Assembly: GCA_016218825.1 (NCBI GenBank)
Contig: JACRCV010000056.1
Coordinates: 62,001-126,000, forward strand
DNA from: Deltaproteobacteria bacterium
GTDB taxonomy: Bacteria > Myxococcota > XYA12-FULL-58-9
Reading direction: 5' to 3'
Length of the DNA: 64,000 bases
Positions 18,576 to 27,738 of this stretch are shown one piece after another; the stretch's first letter is position 1; each line of letters starts with the position of its first letter. The notes beneath the pieces were generated by a model. It was not told the DNA's origin, did no database searches, and saw only the letters and a program-made list of their open reading frames with translations. A program made the position numbers and the translations under genes.

Positions 18576-19571
18576 TCAGGGCGCCGGGCGCGGCGGCGGC
18601 GCCAACGTCGGTGCCGGCGTCACCGGCGGCTTGGGGGCCGCGAGCGCCGCCTTCTTTACCCGGTCGTCGGCGAACGGCGGCAGATCTGCGCCGGTCTCGA
18701 GGGCCGTGAGGTAGTTCCGGGCCATCGGCGAATAGCGGCTGTTCTGGGCCGCAATCTCTTTGAGGATCTTGGTGGCCTCGTCCCTCTCGGCCAGGCGCGC
18801 GAGCGACGTCGCCAGCTGATAGCGGGCATCCTCGGCGGTGGGCTTGTCCTCCTCGGTGCCGAGCACCTCGCGCAAGAGCGGCACCGCCTCGTCGAAGCGC
18901 TTCAGGTTGTAGAGCGTGGTGGCGAGCGCGTAGCGCGCCTGCGGCACCACCTTTCGATCCGGATCCAGGGCGATCGCCCGCCGCAGGTCCGGCAGCGCCG
19001 CCTCCGCCCGCCCCTGCGCCAGGATCACCCGGCCGGCACGCAGGGCGGCTTCGGCCATGCGGCGACGAAACTCGGCGAGCCTCTTGCCCGCCACCTCTTT
19101 GGCGAGCGGCCCGAGGCTGTCGAGGTTCACCTTGTCGAGCAGCTCGGCGGCTTCCTTCTCCTGCCTGGCATCCAGGCGGTTGATGATCTCGAGCGCGATC
19201 TTCTCCGCCCCGCGCCGCTGCTCCTCGGCCCGCTCGAGCGTCGACAGCCGCTCGGTCAGCGCCTGAGTCTCGGTGGCGGCCTTGGCCCGCGCCGCCGCGG
19301 CGTCCTCGCGCGCCTCCTTGAGCTTGGTCTCGGTGTCGTGGGAGCGGACCCCGTAGATGAGCAGTGACGCCACCACGATCACCACCGCGACGATCACGTT
19401 CATCCCGAGCGACGCCATGCGGGTGCGGCGCTCGAGCAGATCGAAGCGCTTCTCGAAGGTCTTGACGTCGAGGGCGACGTTCTTGACCTGATTGTCGGTC
19501 TTGATCGCCTGGTTGCGCGCCTCGACCACCTCGCGCTTCAGGTCCGTGAGCTCCCGCCCGAATTCCTGCAT
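18576..19571 (-). CDS. Membrane-anchored coiled-coil/TPR protein
   Basis: A 331-residue protein starting at ATG 19571, just downstream of tRNA-Lys. Residues 1-45 are a charged helix. One transmembrane segment (MNVIVAVVIVVASLLIYGV) is near residues 55-75, and a long coiled coil rich in Glu, Ala and Lys follows (about 80-160). The C-terminal half holds several TPR-like helical repeats (ALPDLRRAIALDPDRK, YALATTLYNLKRFDEAVPLL, YQLATSLARLAERDEATKIL). It ends in a Pro/Ala-rich tail. TPRs mediate protein contacts, so a scaffolding role at the membrane is likely. The frame extends open far upstream through the tRNA, so the longer start is rejected. Confidence 0.82.
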   Translation of the reverse strand: MQEFGRELTDLKREVVEARNQAIKTDNQVKNVALDVKTFEKRFDLLERRTRMASLGMNVIVAVVIVVASLLIYGVRSHDTETKLKEAREDAAAARAKAATETQALTERLSTLERAEEQRRGAEKIALEIINRLDARQEKEAAELLDKVNLDSLGPLAKEVAGKRLAEFRRRMAEAALRAGRVILAQGRAEAALPDLRRAIALDPDRKVVPQARYALATTLYNLKRFDEAVPLLREVLGTEEDKPTAEDARYQLATSLARLAERDEATKILKEIAAQNSRYSPMARNYLTALETGADLPPFADDRVKKAALAAPKPPVTPAPTLAPPPRPAP

Positions 19572-19606
19572 CCCCGGCCTCGCTTGGCAACAACGTCCCG
19601 AGTTGT

Positions 19607-19682
19607 TGGTGGGGCGTCCGGGATTCGAACCCGGGGCCACCGGATTAAAAGTCCGATGCTCTACCGCCTGAGCTAACGCCCC
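19607..19682 (-). tRNA. tRNA-Lys (anticodon TTT)
   Basis: A 76-base cloverleaf on the minus strand. The acceptor stem is GGGGCGT/ACGCCCC, the D-arm GCTC...GAGC, and the anticodon stem TCGGA/TCCGG encloses the loop CTTTTAA (anticodon TTT). The T-arm is CCGGG-TTCGAAT-CCCGG and the CCA end is encoded. It lies between birA and the TPR gene. Confidence 0.97.
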
Positions 19683-19738
19683 ACCGTCGGGCCCGAACGT
19701 AGCGGCGCGACGGCCGCGGGTCAACCGGCTCTGCCGCG

Positions 19739-20671
19739 TCACCCGACGAGCACCAGGCGACCGCTGCCGATCGGCTCGGCTCGACCCCGCAGGCGCAGTC
19801 GCAGATCGGCGTCGATGCCGTCGACGACCCCGGTCGCGAACGGCTTGCCGCGGGTGTCGGCGTCGGCGCCCTCGTCCCAGAGCTCGACCGCCCGGCCGAT
19901 GACGACCGAGTGGTCGCGGTAGCTCTCTCCGATCGCCTCGAGCTCGCCGGCCTCGATCTCGGCGAGGCGCGCCGACAGGCTTTGAAGCACGGCGCCGAGC
20001 ACCGGCGCCAGCTCGACCGCCGGCAGCCATTGCCGCAGCGCGGAAACGGCCGGGACAAAGCGGGTCGGCGGGACCGGCGGCGCCACCGCGACGTTCAGCC
20101 CGACGCCGAAGAGCACCGCGCGGCTCTCGACGCCGACGCTGTGCAACAGCGTCAACGCCCCCGCCACCTTGCCGCCCTCGATGAGCACGTCGTTGACCCA
20201 CTTGGTGCCGGCGGCGACCGCGCCTTGGGACAGCGCGCGCACCGCGTCACACACCGCGACGCACGGGAGCATCGTCAGCGCCGGTGCGGCGCGCTGCAGA
20301 TCGACGGCGAGCGGAGCGGCGACGCTCAGGTAGAGGGTCCCGGGCGGCGCGAGCCACGACCGCTGCCGCTGGCCGTGAAAGCCGCGCCCGGTCACCGCGA
20401 CCGCCGCGACCGCACGCCCCGGCGCCGCTCCCTCCCGGACCCAGCCGTTCAACAGATCGAGCTGGGACGCCTGCGCCTCGGCCACGATCGCGAGCGTCGA
20501 AAAGCGGCCGGCGTCCGGCGCGATCGTGGCGCCGACCGGGTGTCCCGGCGCCAGGGCCTCCCAGAGGCGTTGCTCCGGATCGCTGAGCGTCGCGCCGCAA
20601 GGCGGCGCCGGCGCCGGCCGTTCGCCCAACAGCGCGCGCAGAGCGGCCACGTCGTCGTACAGCACTCGCAT
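19739..20671 (-). CDS. birA: Biotin--[acetyl-CoA-carboxylase] ligase
   Basis: A 310-residue cytoplasmic enzyme. Catalytic motifs of class I biotin protein ligase are visible: the biotinyl-AMP loop GRGFHGQRQRSW (family GRGRxGRxW), LAPPGTLYLS, KWVNDV and GKVAGALTL. A C-terminal SH3-like domain follows (about residues 255-310). The N-terminal DNA-binding HTH of E. coli BirA is absent. An N-terminal extension of about 85 residues precedes the catalytic core, and it is longer than in plain monofunctional ligases. The enzyme attaches biotin to carboxylase carrier domains. It is 22 bases downstream of the alpha/beta hydrolase gene in the same direction. Confidence 0.9.
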   Translation of the reverse strand: MRVLYDDVAALRALLGERPAPAPPCGATLSDPEQRLWEALAPGHPVGATIAPDAGRFSTLAIVAEAQASQLDLLNGWVREGAAPGRAVAAVAVTGRGFHGQRQRSWLAPPGTLYLSVAAPLAVDLQRAAPALTMLPCVAVCDAVRALSQGAVAAGTKWVNDVLIEGGKVAGALTLLHSVGVESRAVLFGVGLNVAVAPPVPPTRFVPAVSALRQWLPAVELAPVLGAVLQSLSARLAEIEAGELEAIGESYRDHSVVIGRAVELWDEGADADTRGKPFATGVVDGIDADLRLRLRGRAEPIGSGRLVLVG

Positions 20672-20693
20672 CGTCGCTCGGGCGGGAGCCGGC

Positions 20694-21497
20694 TCAGGGC
20701 GGCAGGCGTTCGGGGCGCAGCTCCGTCAAGAAGGCGCTGAGCGCCTCGTTGAACACCAGCGGCTGCTCGAGGTTCGACAGGTGCCCGGCGCCGGCGATGC
20801 GCACCACCTTGGCGCGCTTGATCTGCGCCGCCATCTGCACCGGAATCTCGGGGGCGATGTAGCTGTCGTCGTCGGCCGCGATCACCAGGGCCGGGCAGTC
20901 GATCTCGGCGAGGAGGGCGCTGGAGTCGGCACGCGCCGCCATGCCCCGCTGCGCGGCGGCGATCCCGGCGACGGTGTTGCCACGGACAATCCGCTCGATC
21001 TCGGTCGCCACCGCCGGGATCGGCACCGGGCGCTGCAACCGCGCCTGCACCTCGGTGAGCACCCAGTCGATGCCGTGCTCGAGCGCCTGGCGCGCGAACG
21101 TCTCGCGGCCGGCGCGGGCGTCGTCGGTGTCGGCGACCGCGCGGGTGCTCGCCAACACCAGACCGCCGATGCGGTGCCGGTGCCGGCGCCAGAAGGCCAA
21201 CGCGCCGTAGCCGCCCATCGACAGGCCGCAGACCACGACCTTGTTGACCCCGAGGTGATCGAGGACCGCGGCCGCGTCATCGGCCATGATCTCCATCGTC
21301 AAGACGTCGGGCGCCGGCCGGCTGTCACCCAGGCCGCGGGCGTCGGGGGCGACGACGCGGTAGTGTGCCGACAGCGCCTCCACCTGCGGCAGCCACATCT
21401 CCTTGTGCAGCGGGAAGGCGTGGAACAACAACAGCGCCGGACCCCGGCCGGCGTCGAGGTACGAGAGCGACAGCTTGCCGAGCGCGACGTTCGCCAT
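20694..21497 (-). CDS. Alpha/beta hydrolase (enol-lactonase-like)
   Basis: A 267-residue alpha/beta hydrolase without signal peptide. Visible elements are the oxyanion region LLLFHAFPLHKEMW, the DxRGxGxS loop (PDARGLGDS), the nucleophile elbow GLSMGG, an acid in ADDDSYI and the catalytic His in GAGHLSNLEQP. The pattern resembles 3-oxoadipate enol-lactonase and related esterases, but the substrate cannot be read from sequence. Its ATG directly follows the TAG of the 1,238-residue protein gene (TAGATG), so the two are translationally coupled. That link to the wall-directed cluster may be functional or just positional. Confidence 0.88.
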   Translation of the reverse strand: MANVALGKLSLSYLDAGRGPALLLFHAFPLHKEMWLPQVEALSAHYRVVAPDARGLGDSRPAPDVLTMEIMADDAAAVLDHLGVNKVVVCGLSMGGYGALAFWRRHRHRIGGLVLASTRAVADTDDARAGRETFARQALEHGIDWVLTEVQARLQRPVPIPAVATEIERIVRGNTVAGIAAAQRGMAARADSSALLAEIDCPALVIAADDDSYIAPEIPVQMAAQIKRAKVVRIAGAGHLSNLEQPLVFNEALSAFLTELRPERLPP

Positions 21498-24400
21498 CTA
21501 CAGCCACTCGGCGGCGATGAAGTCGGTGTCGAGCTTCTTCAAGAAGGCTTGGGCGCGGTACAGGAACTGGCTCGGCGAGCAGGGCGTCGTCTGCGCCGGG
21601 TCGGTGCCGGTCATGATCCGCCAGGCCGGATCCTCGATGGTCTCGTAGGCCACGCCGTCCGGCAGCTGGTTCACCGCGGCCTCGATGCGCTGCAGCATCG
21701 CCAGCACCTGCTTGCGCGACATGCGCTGCAGCTCGGCGCCGGCCGGGAAGCGCTCGGCGACGTGGTGGCGCGCCAGCAGGCTGTTGAACGCCACGATCGT
21801 CTGGCCGTACCGCTCGGCGAAGAAGCGCCGGACCTCGGCGTAGTAGATCAGGAACAACACCTGGCCGCGCTGCTTCTGGAGCTCGCGCACCTGGTAGTCG
21901 GGATCGGTGCCGGTGCGAAACTCCTCCGGCATCACGTAGCTCGAGTCGCGCTCCTGCCGCTGCCGGTGCTGTTGGTACTGCTGGGCGCGCTGCGTCCAGC
22001 GCCCGAGGACGCCGTCGACCGCGTTCAGGTACTCGCGCAGCGCCCCGGTGTGGTGCTCGGCGGGCGGGTTCTCGAAGCCGGCCTCCTGGGCGTCGAAGTA
22101 CTTCTTGAAGGTCTGACGCTGCGAGAACGCCGCGATGTCGAGCTCGTCGGCGCCGTGCGCGGTGCGCATGGAGTACTCGGTGGCGGGCGTGAGCTTGAAG
22201 AGCTCGCCCTCGGTGCCGTCGTTTTTGCGGTAGCGCACCCAGATCGAGGCGTTCTGCTCTTTGATGTAGTTGTCGCGCGCGTAGGCCTCGGTGATCGCCG
22301 TGGCGCCGGTCTTGTCCGGGAGCTTGCCCTTGGCGATCTGGGCGAAGAGGCGCCCGGTGCGCAGCAGGTTCTCGTCCGAGCTCTGCGCCTTCTTGCCCGG
22401 CGCCGAGTACATGAAGCCGGCGGCGCCGAACACCGCCGGGAACATCGGCTTCCACAGCGTCTGCGCCCGGTCGGGGGTGACGTTGTAGCAGTTCAACAGC
22501 TGCAGCTTCTCGATCTCGGCGGCCGCCCGCGGGAAGGTCTTCGCCCATTCCTGCAGCGTGGTGTAGTCCAGGCGGCCGTTCGGGCCCCAGGTGCTCGTAC
22601 CGCCGGAGTGGCCGGAGAGCACCAGCCAGTCGAAGTCGATCTCGCCCCGCTCGGCTTTGGCCATGTAGGTGGCGAGGGCGGTCACGTCCTTGGCGTCGCC
22701 GTCGGCGGGGCCGATGACGACGGGCTTGGCGCCGCGCTCCTTTGCCAGGGTCTTGAAGCGCTTGAGCTCGTCGGGCACCTCGGAGTTCAACCACAACATC
22801 ACCATGGTCTTGGGGCGGCTCTTCGCCGTCAGGCTCGGTGGCGACCACTCGATCAGCCGCCCCATCGTGGCGGCGTCCACACCGCGGAAGCTCCCGGCGC
22901 CGCTCAATCGCTTGAAGCGCGCCAGGGCGTCGAGGGTCGCGGCGTCCATCGTGCCCGACAGCGGCAGACGCTCGCCGAGGACGAAGTTGAGCGTGTGTTG
23001 AACGCGCTTCACCAGCTCGCCCTTCGAGCCCTGGAGCAGCTTGTCGCGCCCCTGGAGCACGGCGAGGGTGGTGCGCTCGAGCGCGCCGCCGAAGAGCGCC
23101 GGGTTGTCGATGACCGGGACCTGCCGGAAGCGCCCGGTCTCGCCCTGCACGCCGCTCTCCGACCACAGCGGCCGCGGATCGATCTCGTAGGTCTTGCCGC
23201 CGACCGCCACCCGCACCACCGGGCCGCCGAGGTTGTCGCCCTCGACCACCGGGTTCTTCGGGTTGGCGGCGTCGAAGCTCCACCGGCCGCTCGTCACCCG
23301 GGCGCCGCCCGTGGCCGCGACCTCGAGGCGCTCCGGCCGCCCGGTCTCCGACACCCGCTTGAGCTCGATCTTGCCCTGCGCCTCGAGGCCGAGCTCCAAG
23401 CGCTCGGTGCGCCCGAAGGCGTCGCGCGGCTTCACCGCCAGGAGCCCCTTGGCGCCGTAACGGGCCGAGCCCTTGATCCGAATGCCGGCGCCCCGGATCT
23501 CGACCCGATCCGGCAGCACCAGGATCGCGTTGCCCTTCGGCCAGACCGCCGGCACCGCGTCGAGGAAGGTGGCGCCACCGGCGTCCACCTCGACCTTGCC
23601 CCACGACAGGGTCACCGCCGTGTCGGGCAACAGCGCCGTGACCCGGTCACCCTTGATCTTGACGCCGCCCTTCTCGACGCTCACCGAGTTGCTGCGCGGC
23701 TCGCGCTCGATGCGCAGGTCGTCGCCGACGATGGTCACCTCGCGCTCCGCCGGCGCCTGGGTCACCGAGACCCCGGCGCCGACCTCGTAGGTGGCCGGCG
23801 GCCGGAAGCGGTACGCGGTGAAACGGCTGCTGTCGGTCGAGAACGCCAGGCCGTCGATGCTGACGTCGCTGTAGCGCGAGAAGCCGACCGGCTGGCCGTC
23901 TTTGAGCACCACGCCGCCGCGGGTCACGACGCCGTCGCGGCTGCTGACGCCCTTGAGGCTGATCGGGTTGTCGTCCACGAGCTTGACGACCGTCGATTCG
24001 GGATCGAGCTTGATCGAGCCCTTGAGGACCCCTTCGGCCTTCCCGTCCCGGAACACCACCTTCAGCTCGCCCTTGCCCTGCCTGACGATGGTGCCGTCCG
24101 GGAGCTCGGCGTCGGTGAGCGCGAACTTCAGGGTCCGGAGCTCCGCCGGGCTCTCCTCGTGACCCATGAGCGACGTGGGCCCCCCGGCGCCGACCATCGA
24201 CATCGTGAGCTTGACGCCCGGGCCGGCCACCAGGGTGTCCTTCGTGGTCTTGACGTTCACGCCGCTGCCCGTGGCCTCGAGACGCACCAGCTCGGACCGA
24301 TAACTGCAGCCTTCGCGGAGCTCGACCCGACCGCCGACGAGGCGCAGCTGGCCGCTCAGCGTCGCGCCGCCCGGCAGATGCAGGGCGTCGCCCTCGATGA

Positions 24401-25214
24401 CGAAGTCGCCCAGATCGCCGATCTTGGTGATGCTGGTGTTCTTCGGCAGCTTCAGCCGCAGCGACCAGTCGTCGAGCTCCCACTCCACCGGCTCGTCGAA
24501 GGTGATGTCGGCGAAGCTCTTCGAGCCGCCCGCGGGCGCGGCGTTGTCGGTCTTCGCCACGGTCGACAGCGCCGTGGCCCGATCGGCCGCGGACATCCCG
24601 AGCAGGTACTCGGGGCGCTCGAACGCCTGTTGCAGATCGTGCCAGCGCGAGCGCGCGGTGTTCGAAGCGCTGGCGTAGAGGGCGGCGCGCTCCGCGCCGC
24701 TCATCGCCTCGATCGGACCGACCACCGCCGCCATCGTCGTCAGCAGCTCCGCCTGCAGGCTCTGGAGCTTGGTGCGCTTGGCCTCGAACTCGGCGCGATC
24801 GACGCCGGCGTTCGGCCGCAGCTCGCCGCGCCCGAGGGCCGAAGGCTCGGCCTGCGCCCACAGCCAGTCGCCGACGTCTCGGAGCTGGCGCTGCGCCTCG
24901 AAGGCGTCGTACGCCGACAGCTCGAGCTCGGCCTGTCTCTCGGCGAGCTTGTGGAAGCCCTCGGTTCGCACCGGCTTGCTCCGGATCGCGCTCAAGGCGT
25001 CGGTGGCCTTGAGCTTCGCCAGGCGGTGCATCAGATGGGCGCGCGTCACCGGGTTGAAGCCGTCCGTCGACTGCTCGCAGGCGGCGACGATGCTGTTCAC
25101 CTTGTCGACGGTGATGCCGCCTTGGGCGGCGATCTCCATCAGCTCGTTGAGCTCGGTCACCGACAGGATCTTGTCCCGAAGCCGCTCGCGGATCGCAGTC
25201 ACCAAGTCGGTCAT
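21498..25214 (-). CDS. Large leaderless protein with PG-binding and CHAT/caspase-like peptidase domains
   Basis: A 1,238-residue protein starting at ATG 25214, with no signal peptide or membrane segment. Residues 1-230 are mainly helical. Residues about 240-700 are beta-rich with short repeats (GGATLSGQLRLVGGRVEL, EIRGAGIRIKGSARYG). Residues about 731-790 form a PG_binding_1-like domain (SKGELVKRVQHTLNF, LSGTMDAATLDALARFKRL). Residues about 800-960 resemble clan CD peptidases, closest to CHAT: a hydrophobic strand ends in WLVLSGHSGG (His869), and 40 residues later another strand ends in LQLLNCYN (Cys909), matching the His/Cys dyad layout. The C-terminal about 240 residues are helical. The dyad assignment is inference from motif and spacing. 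The gene lies among other peptidoglycan-related genes, and its stop abuts the alpha/beta hydrolase start. Confidence 0.8.
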   Translation of the reverse strand: MTDLVTAIRERLRDKILSVTELNELMEIAAQGGITVDKVNSIVAACEQSTDGFNPVTRAHLMHRLAKLKATDALSAIRSKPVRTEGFHKLAERQAELELSAYDAFEAQRQLRDVGDWLWAQAEPSALGRGELRPNAGVDRAEFEAKRTKLQSLQAELLTTMAAVVGPIEAMSGAERAALYASASNTARSRWHDLQQAFERPEYLLGMSAADRATALSTVAKTDNAAPAGGSKSFADITFDEPVEWELDDWSLRLKLPKNTSITKIGDLGDFVIEGDALHLPGGATLSGQLRLVGGRVELREGCSYRSELVRLEATGSGVNVKTTKDTLVAGPGVKLTMSMVGAGGPTSLMGHEESPAELRTLKFALTDAELPDGTIVRQGKGELKVVFRDGKAEGVLKGSIKLDPESTVVKLVDDNPISLKGVSSRDGVVTRGGVVLKDGQPVGFSRYSDVSIDGLAFSTDSSRFTAYRFRPPATYEVGAGVSVTQAPAEREVTIVGDDLRIEREPRSNSVSVEKGGVKIKGDRVTALLPDTAVTLSWGKVEVDAGGATFLDAVPAVWPKGNAILVLPDRVEIRGAGIRIKGSARYGAKGLLAVKPRDAFGRTERLELGLEAQGKIELKRVSETGRPERLEVAATGGARVTSGRWSFDAANPKNPVVEGDNLGGPVVRVAVGGKTYEIDPRPLWSESGVQGETGRFRQVPVIDNPALFGGALERTTLAVLQGRDKLLQGSKGELVKRVQHTLNFVLGERLPLSGTMDAATLDALARFKRLSGAGSFRGVDAATMGRLIEWSPPSLTAKSRPKTMVMLWLNSEVPDELKRFKTLAKERGAKPVVIGPADGDAKDVTALATYMAKAERGEIDFDWLVLSGHSGGTSTWGPNGRLDYTTLQEWAKTFPRAAAEIEKLQLLNCYNVTPDRAQTLWKPMFPAVFGAAGFMYSAPGKKAQSSDENLLRTGRLFAQIAKGKLPDKTGATAITEAYARDNYIKEQNASIWVRYRKNDGTEGELFKLTPATEYSMRTAHGADELDIAAFSQRQTFKKYFDAQEAGFENPPAEHHTGALREYLNAVDGVLGRWTQRAQQYQQHRQRQERDSSYVMPEEFRTGTDPDYQVRELQKQRGQVLFLIYYAEVRRFFAERYGQTIVAFNSLLARHHVAERFPAGAELQRMSRKQVLAMLQRIEAAVNQLPDGVAYETIEDPAWRIMTGTDPAQTTPCSPSQFLYRAQAFLKKLDTDFIAAEWL

Positions 25215-25275
25215 GATTGCCTGCCCTCGCTATTCGTCGCCGTGTTCATCGTTCACCCCACCGGTCGCCGGTCGC

Positions 25276-26628
25276 CTACGGCAGCACCACGATCGTGTCG
25301 CCGACGCCGAGGTCTTGCAGCAGCCGGTCGACGCCGGAGTTCGCGATCGCGATGCAGCCCAAGGTCCAGTCGGTGGTGCCACCGCCGCCGTGCACCTCGA
25401 CGAGGCCGCCCAGGCCGGTGCTCTGCGGCGGCTCGGTGCAACCGTCCTGCGCCGCGTTGATCGACGTCTGCTCCGCCGCGGTGATGAGCGGCGGCACCGC
25501 GTTCAGCCCCCGGGTGGCGTCGGCCTTGTCCGGATAGCTGAGCAGGAACGCCTTGTAGAAGCTCGACGGGTTCACCAGCCGCGGGATGTAGAACACGCCC
25601 TCGGGGGTCTTGCCGTCGCCCTGCTTGACCTTGTCGCCGGTGGGCGCCGAGCCGAGGCCGGCCTGGAAGTTGGTCGCCAGCGCGCCGGCGTTGCAGAGCG
25701 CGACGTTGCGCGCCGCCTTGTGCACCACGATGTAGTGATCCTTCGTGGTGTCGCAGGGCGACAAGAGCTCGCCGGCCGTGCCCCACGCCGCGGCGCAGTC
25801 GGGGGCACCGACCGTCGAGTCCCAATTGGCGGCCTGGGCCGTCTGCCAGCAGGCGCCGACGCTGCTCAGACAACCGTAGTTGTCGCCCTGGCGGCACTGG
25901 CTCGGCATGCCGCAGCGCTTCAGGCACGCGGTCGTGGTCTCGCCCTCGAACTGGACGCAGGTCGAGCCCGAAGGACAGCCGGCGACGTCGCACATGATCT
26001 TGGAGCAGTAACCGCCGGTCGCCGACAGACACGACAGGTGCGCGCAGTCGCTGGCGACGGTGCAGGCATCGCCGATGTCGAAGGCGGGCGCGGCCTCGCC
26101 GGGCCAGCGCTGGATGTCCACCGGCAGACAGACCGGGAACAGGCGGTCCGACTGGTTGTAGCGCCGGCGCAGCACGCAGGCGTAGCCCGGACGACAGCCG
26201 GAGGGCGACTTGTCGAAGTCGCACTCGCTGGCGCACAGCGGCTGGCCGTTGGCGTCGATGCACCGGCTCATCGTGTTGAGGGTGCCGGTGTAGGTGGTGT
26301 CAGGGCAGGTGTAGGCCGAGGCCCCCTGGTTGCACGCCTGAGTGCAGAAGCCGTTCGCGAAGCCGGTCTGCAGGCACTGCGGCGTCTGGTTGAAGCTCGC
26401 GTTGTCGCACTCGCCGGGGTTTTGGCAGGCGCCGCCGATCCAGCCGGTGTTGATCTCGACGCCCTGTACCGGGGGCATCGGGTCGCCGCCGTCGTCGTCG
26501 CCCCGGCCGTCACCGTAGATGGTTTGGCCGGAGGGATCGCCCTCGGGGCTCACCTTCTCCGGCCCGGGGTTGCCGCCGCACGCCGCAGCCGCGGCCACGG
26601 TCCACACCATGAAAACCCGCTTCACCAT
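25276..26628 (-). CDS. Cys-rich lipoprotein with C-terminal L,D-transpeptidase (YkuD) domain
   Basis: A 450-residue protein with an AGAGG Shine-Dalgarno. Its lipoprotein signal peptide is MVKRVFMVWTVAAAAAC. Residues about 45-255 hold many CxxxxxC segments (CQNPGECDN, CASECDFDKSPSGC) typical of the Cys-rich lipoproteins in this genome. From about residue 285 a YkuD catalytic domain begins (YIVVHKAARNVALC, GKTPEGVFYIPR). It ends with the active-site pattern EVHGGG (His413) and DWTLGCIAI (Cys425). The family cross-links peptidoglycan or attaches proteins to it through a Cys thioacyl intermediate. Placement beside the PG-binding proteins supports a wall role. The fusion of a Cys-rich region to YkuD is unusual. 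Confidence 0.9.
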   Translation of the reverse strand: MVKRVFMVWTVAAAAACGGNPGPEKVSPEGDPSGQTIYGDGRGDDDGGDPMPPVQGVEINTGWIGGACQNPGECDNASFNQTPQCLQTGFANGFCTQACNQGASAYTCPDTTYTGTLNTMSRCIDANGQPLCASECDFDKSPSGCRPGYACVLRRRYNQSDRLFPVCLPVDIQRWPGEAAPAFDIGDACTVASDCAHLSCLSATGGYCSKIMCDVAGCPSGSTCVQFEGETTTACLKRCGMPSQCRQGDNYGCLSSVGACWQTAQAANWDSTVGAPDCAAAWGTAGELLSPCDTTKDHYIVVHKAARNVALCNAGALATNFQAGLGSAPTGDKVKQGDGKTPEGVFYIPRLVNPSSFYKAFLLSYPDKADATRGLNAVPPLITAAEQTSINAAQDGCTEPPQSTGLGGLVEVHGGGGTTDWTLGCIAIANSGVDRLLQDLGVGDTIVVLP

Positions 26629-26643
26629 CGCAATAACCTCTCG

Positions 26644-27627
26644 TCACCGCTCCAGGCGCGGTGGGACGATGTCCACGTGCGCGTGGTGGATGTGCTCATT
26701 GTCTAGGACCAGCTTGTCGGCCCAGGGCTTGCTTTCGCGCTTGGCGCGCTCCAACAGCTTCGGATCGTTGAAGAGAATGCGCTCCACCTCGGGCTGGCTC
26801 GCGAACGCCTCGATCATCACGAACATCGTGTCGCGGTCGTAGTCGGCCCAGCCGACGTGGGTGCCGATCTGTTGCACCGCGTCGCCGCCCTTCTTCGGCA
26901 GCCGCAAGTCGATGTCGAGGCCGTTGCGGTGCGTCTGGTGCTCCGGGATGCCCTTGCCCTTCGCGAGCACGGTGCCCTGCTTGCGGCTGATGTCGTTCAC
27001 CATGATGCGAACGCCGCTCCCGCTCGCCTGCTTGTCGAGGTATTTCTGATAGCGCTGACCGGCCTTGTCGACGACCTCCAGGGTCTTCGCCGCCCCCCAG
27101 TTGTAGCCGTCGCGATCGATGCTGACCCAGCCGGGGCCGCCGGGCGCGACCTCGACCCAGCGCGGCGCGTCCTTGTGAAACAGCGCGCGGCCGAGGTCGT
27201 TGTTCGCCGCGACCTTGTCGGCGAGGTCGGTCCACTGCTCTCGGCCGGCGCACATCGAGGCGAAGATCTTCAGGTAGCGCGACACCTCGGGGCGGAAGAC
27301 CCCGTCGGCCTTGACCGGAAAGCCGAGCTCGGCGAGGCGCTTCTGGATGACGCGGACATCGTCGGTGCGGTTCGTGGCGCGGGTGCCGACCGTGGCGGCG
27401 AGCGGGATCTCGAGAGAGCGCGACGCGCTGCTCGAGGTCATCGCCGGCGCCGGCAACGGCAGCCCTCCGCGCTCCGGGATCCGGCCGCAGTGTTTCGCTG
27501 GCGGCAAGCGCACCACCCCGGCGGCGGTGGTCGAGGTCGACGCCGTGCTCCGATCACACTCCTCCGCAGCCACCATCTTCCTGGTCGCGGTGGTCGCGGT
27601 CAAAGCTGACACCGGATCGTCGGCCAT
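26644..27627 (-). CDS. PG-binding protein with LAS-type (MepA/M15-like) endopeptidase domain
   Basis: A 327-residue protein from ATG 27627. It has no signal peptide; the first 85 residues are Thr/Ala/Ser-rich and look disordered. Residues about 88-125 resemble a peptidoglycan-binding domain (DDVRVIQKRLAELGF, VKADGVFRPEVSRYL). The C-terminal part carries LAS metallopeptidase zinc motifs: H-x6-D in HRNGLDID (His233, Asp240) and H-x-H in HHAHVDIVPP (His315, His317). These match penicillin-insensitive murein endopeptidase MepA and M15 enzymes, which cleave peptidoglycan cross-links. It is 15 bases upstream of the L,D-transpeptidase gene and probably in one operon with it. The lack of a secretion signal is odd for an enzyme whose substrate is outside. 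Confidence 0.85.
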   Translation of the reverse strand: MADDPVSALTATTATRKMVAAEECDRSTASTSTTAAGVVRLPPAKHCGRIPERGGLPLPAPAMTSSSASRSLEIPLAATVGTRATNRTDDVRVIQKRLAELGFPVKADGVFRPEVSRYLKIFASMCAGREQWTDLADKVAANNDLGRALFHKDAPRWVEVAPGGPGWVSIDRDGYNWGAAKTLEVVDKAGQRYQKYLDKQASGSGVRIMVNDISRKQGTVLAKGKGIPEHQTHRNGLDIDLRLPKKGGDAVQQIGTHVGWADYDRDTMFVMIEAFASQPEVERILFNDPKLLERAKRESKPWADKLVLDNEHIHHAHVDIVPPRLER

Positions 27628-27738
27628 GCGTCTACCCTATTGTTCTTACTCCAGATTCAAACACATGGCCCGGACGAGTCAACCCCAAACTGCACCGCGC
27701 GGCAGACGCCGTGGGGAGACGGCTCCGACGCCAGCGGC

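Noticed and set aside
13993-18714. 1,573-residue plus-strand frame with VVVVVDAVGA-like repeats
   Set aside because: It is the antisense image of the DGIDNDGD calcium repeats on the minus strand, and it runs through several real genes.
20526-25460. 1,644-residue plus-strand frame
   Set aside because: It is antisense to birA, the hydrolase and the PG-binding/CHAT-like gene, all of which have clear motifs. The composition is His/Arg/Leu-rich noise.
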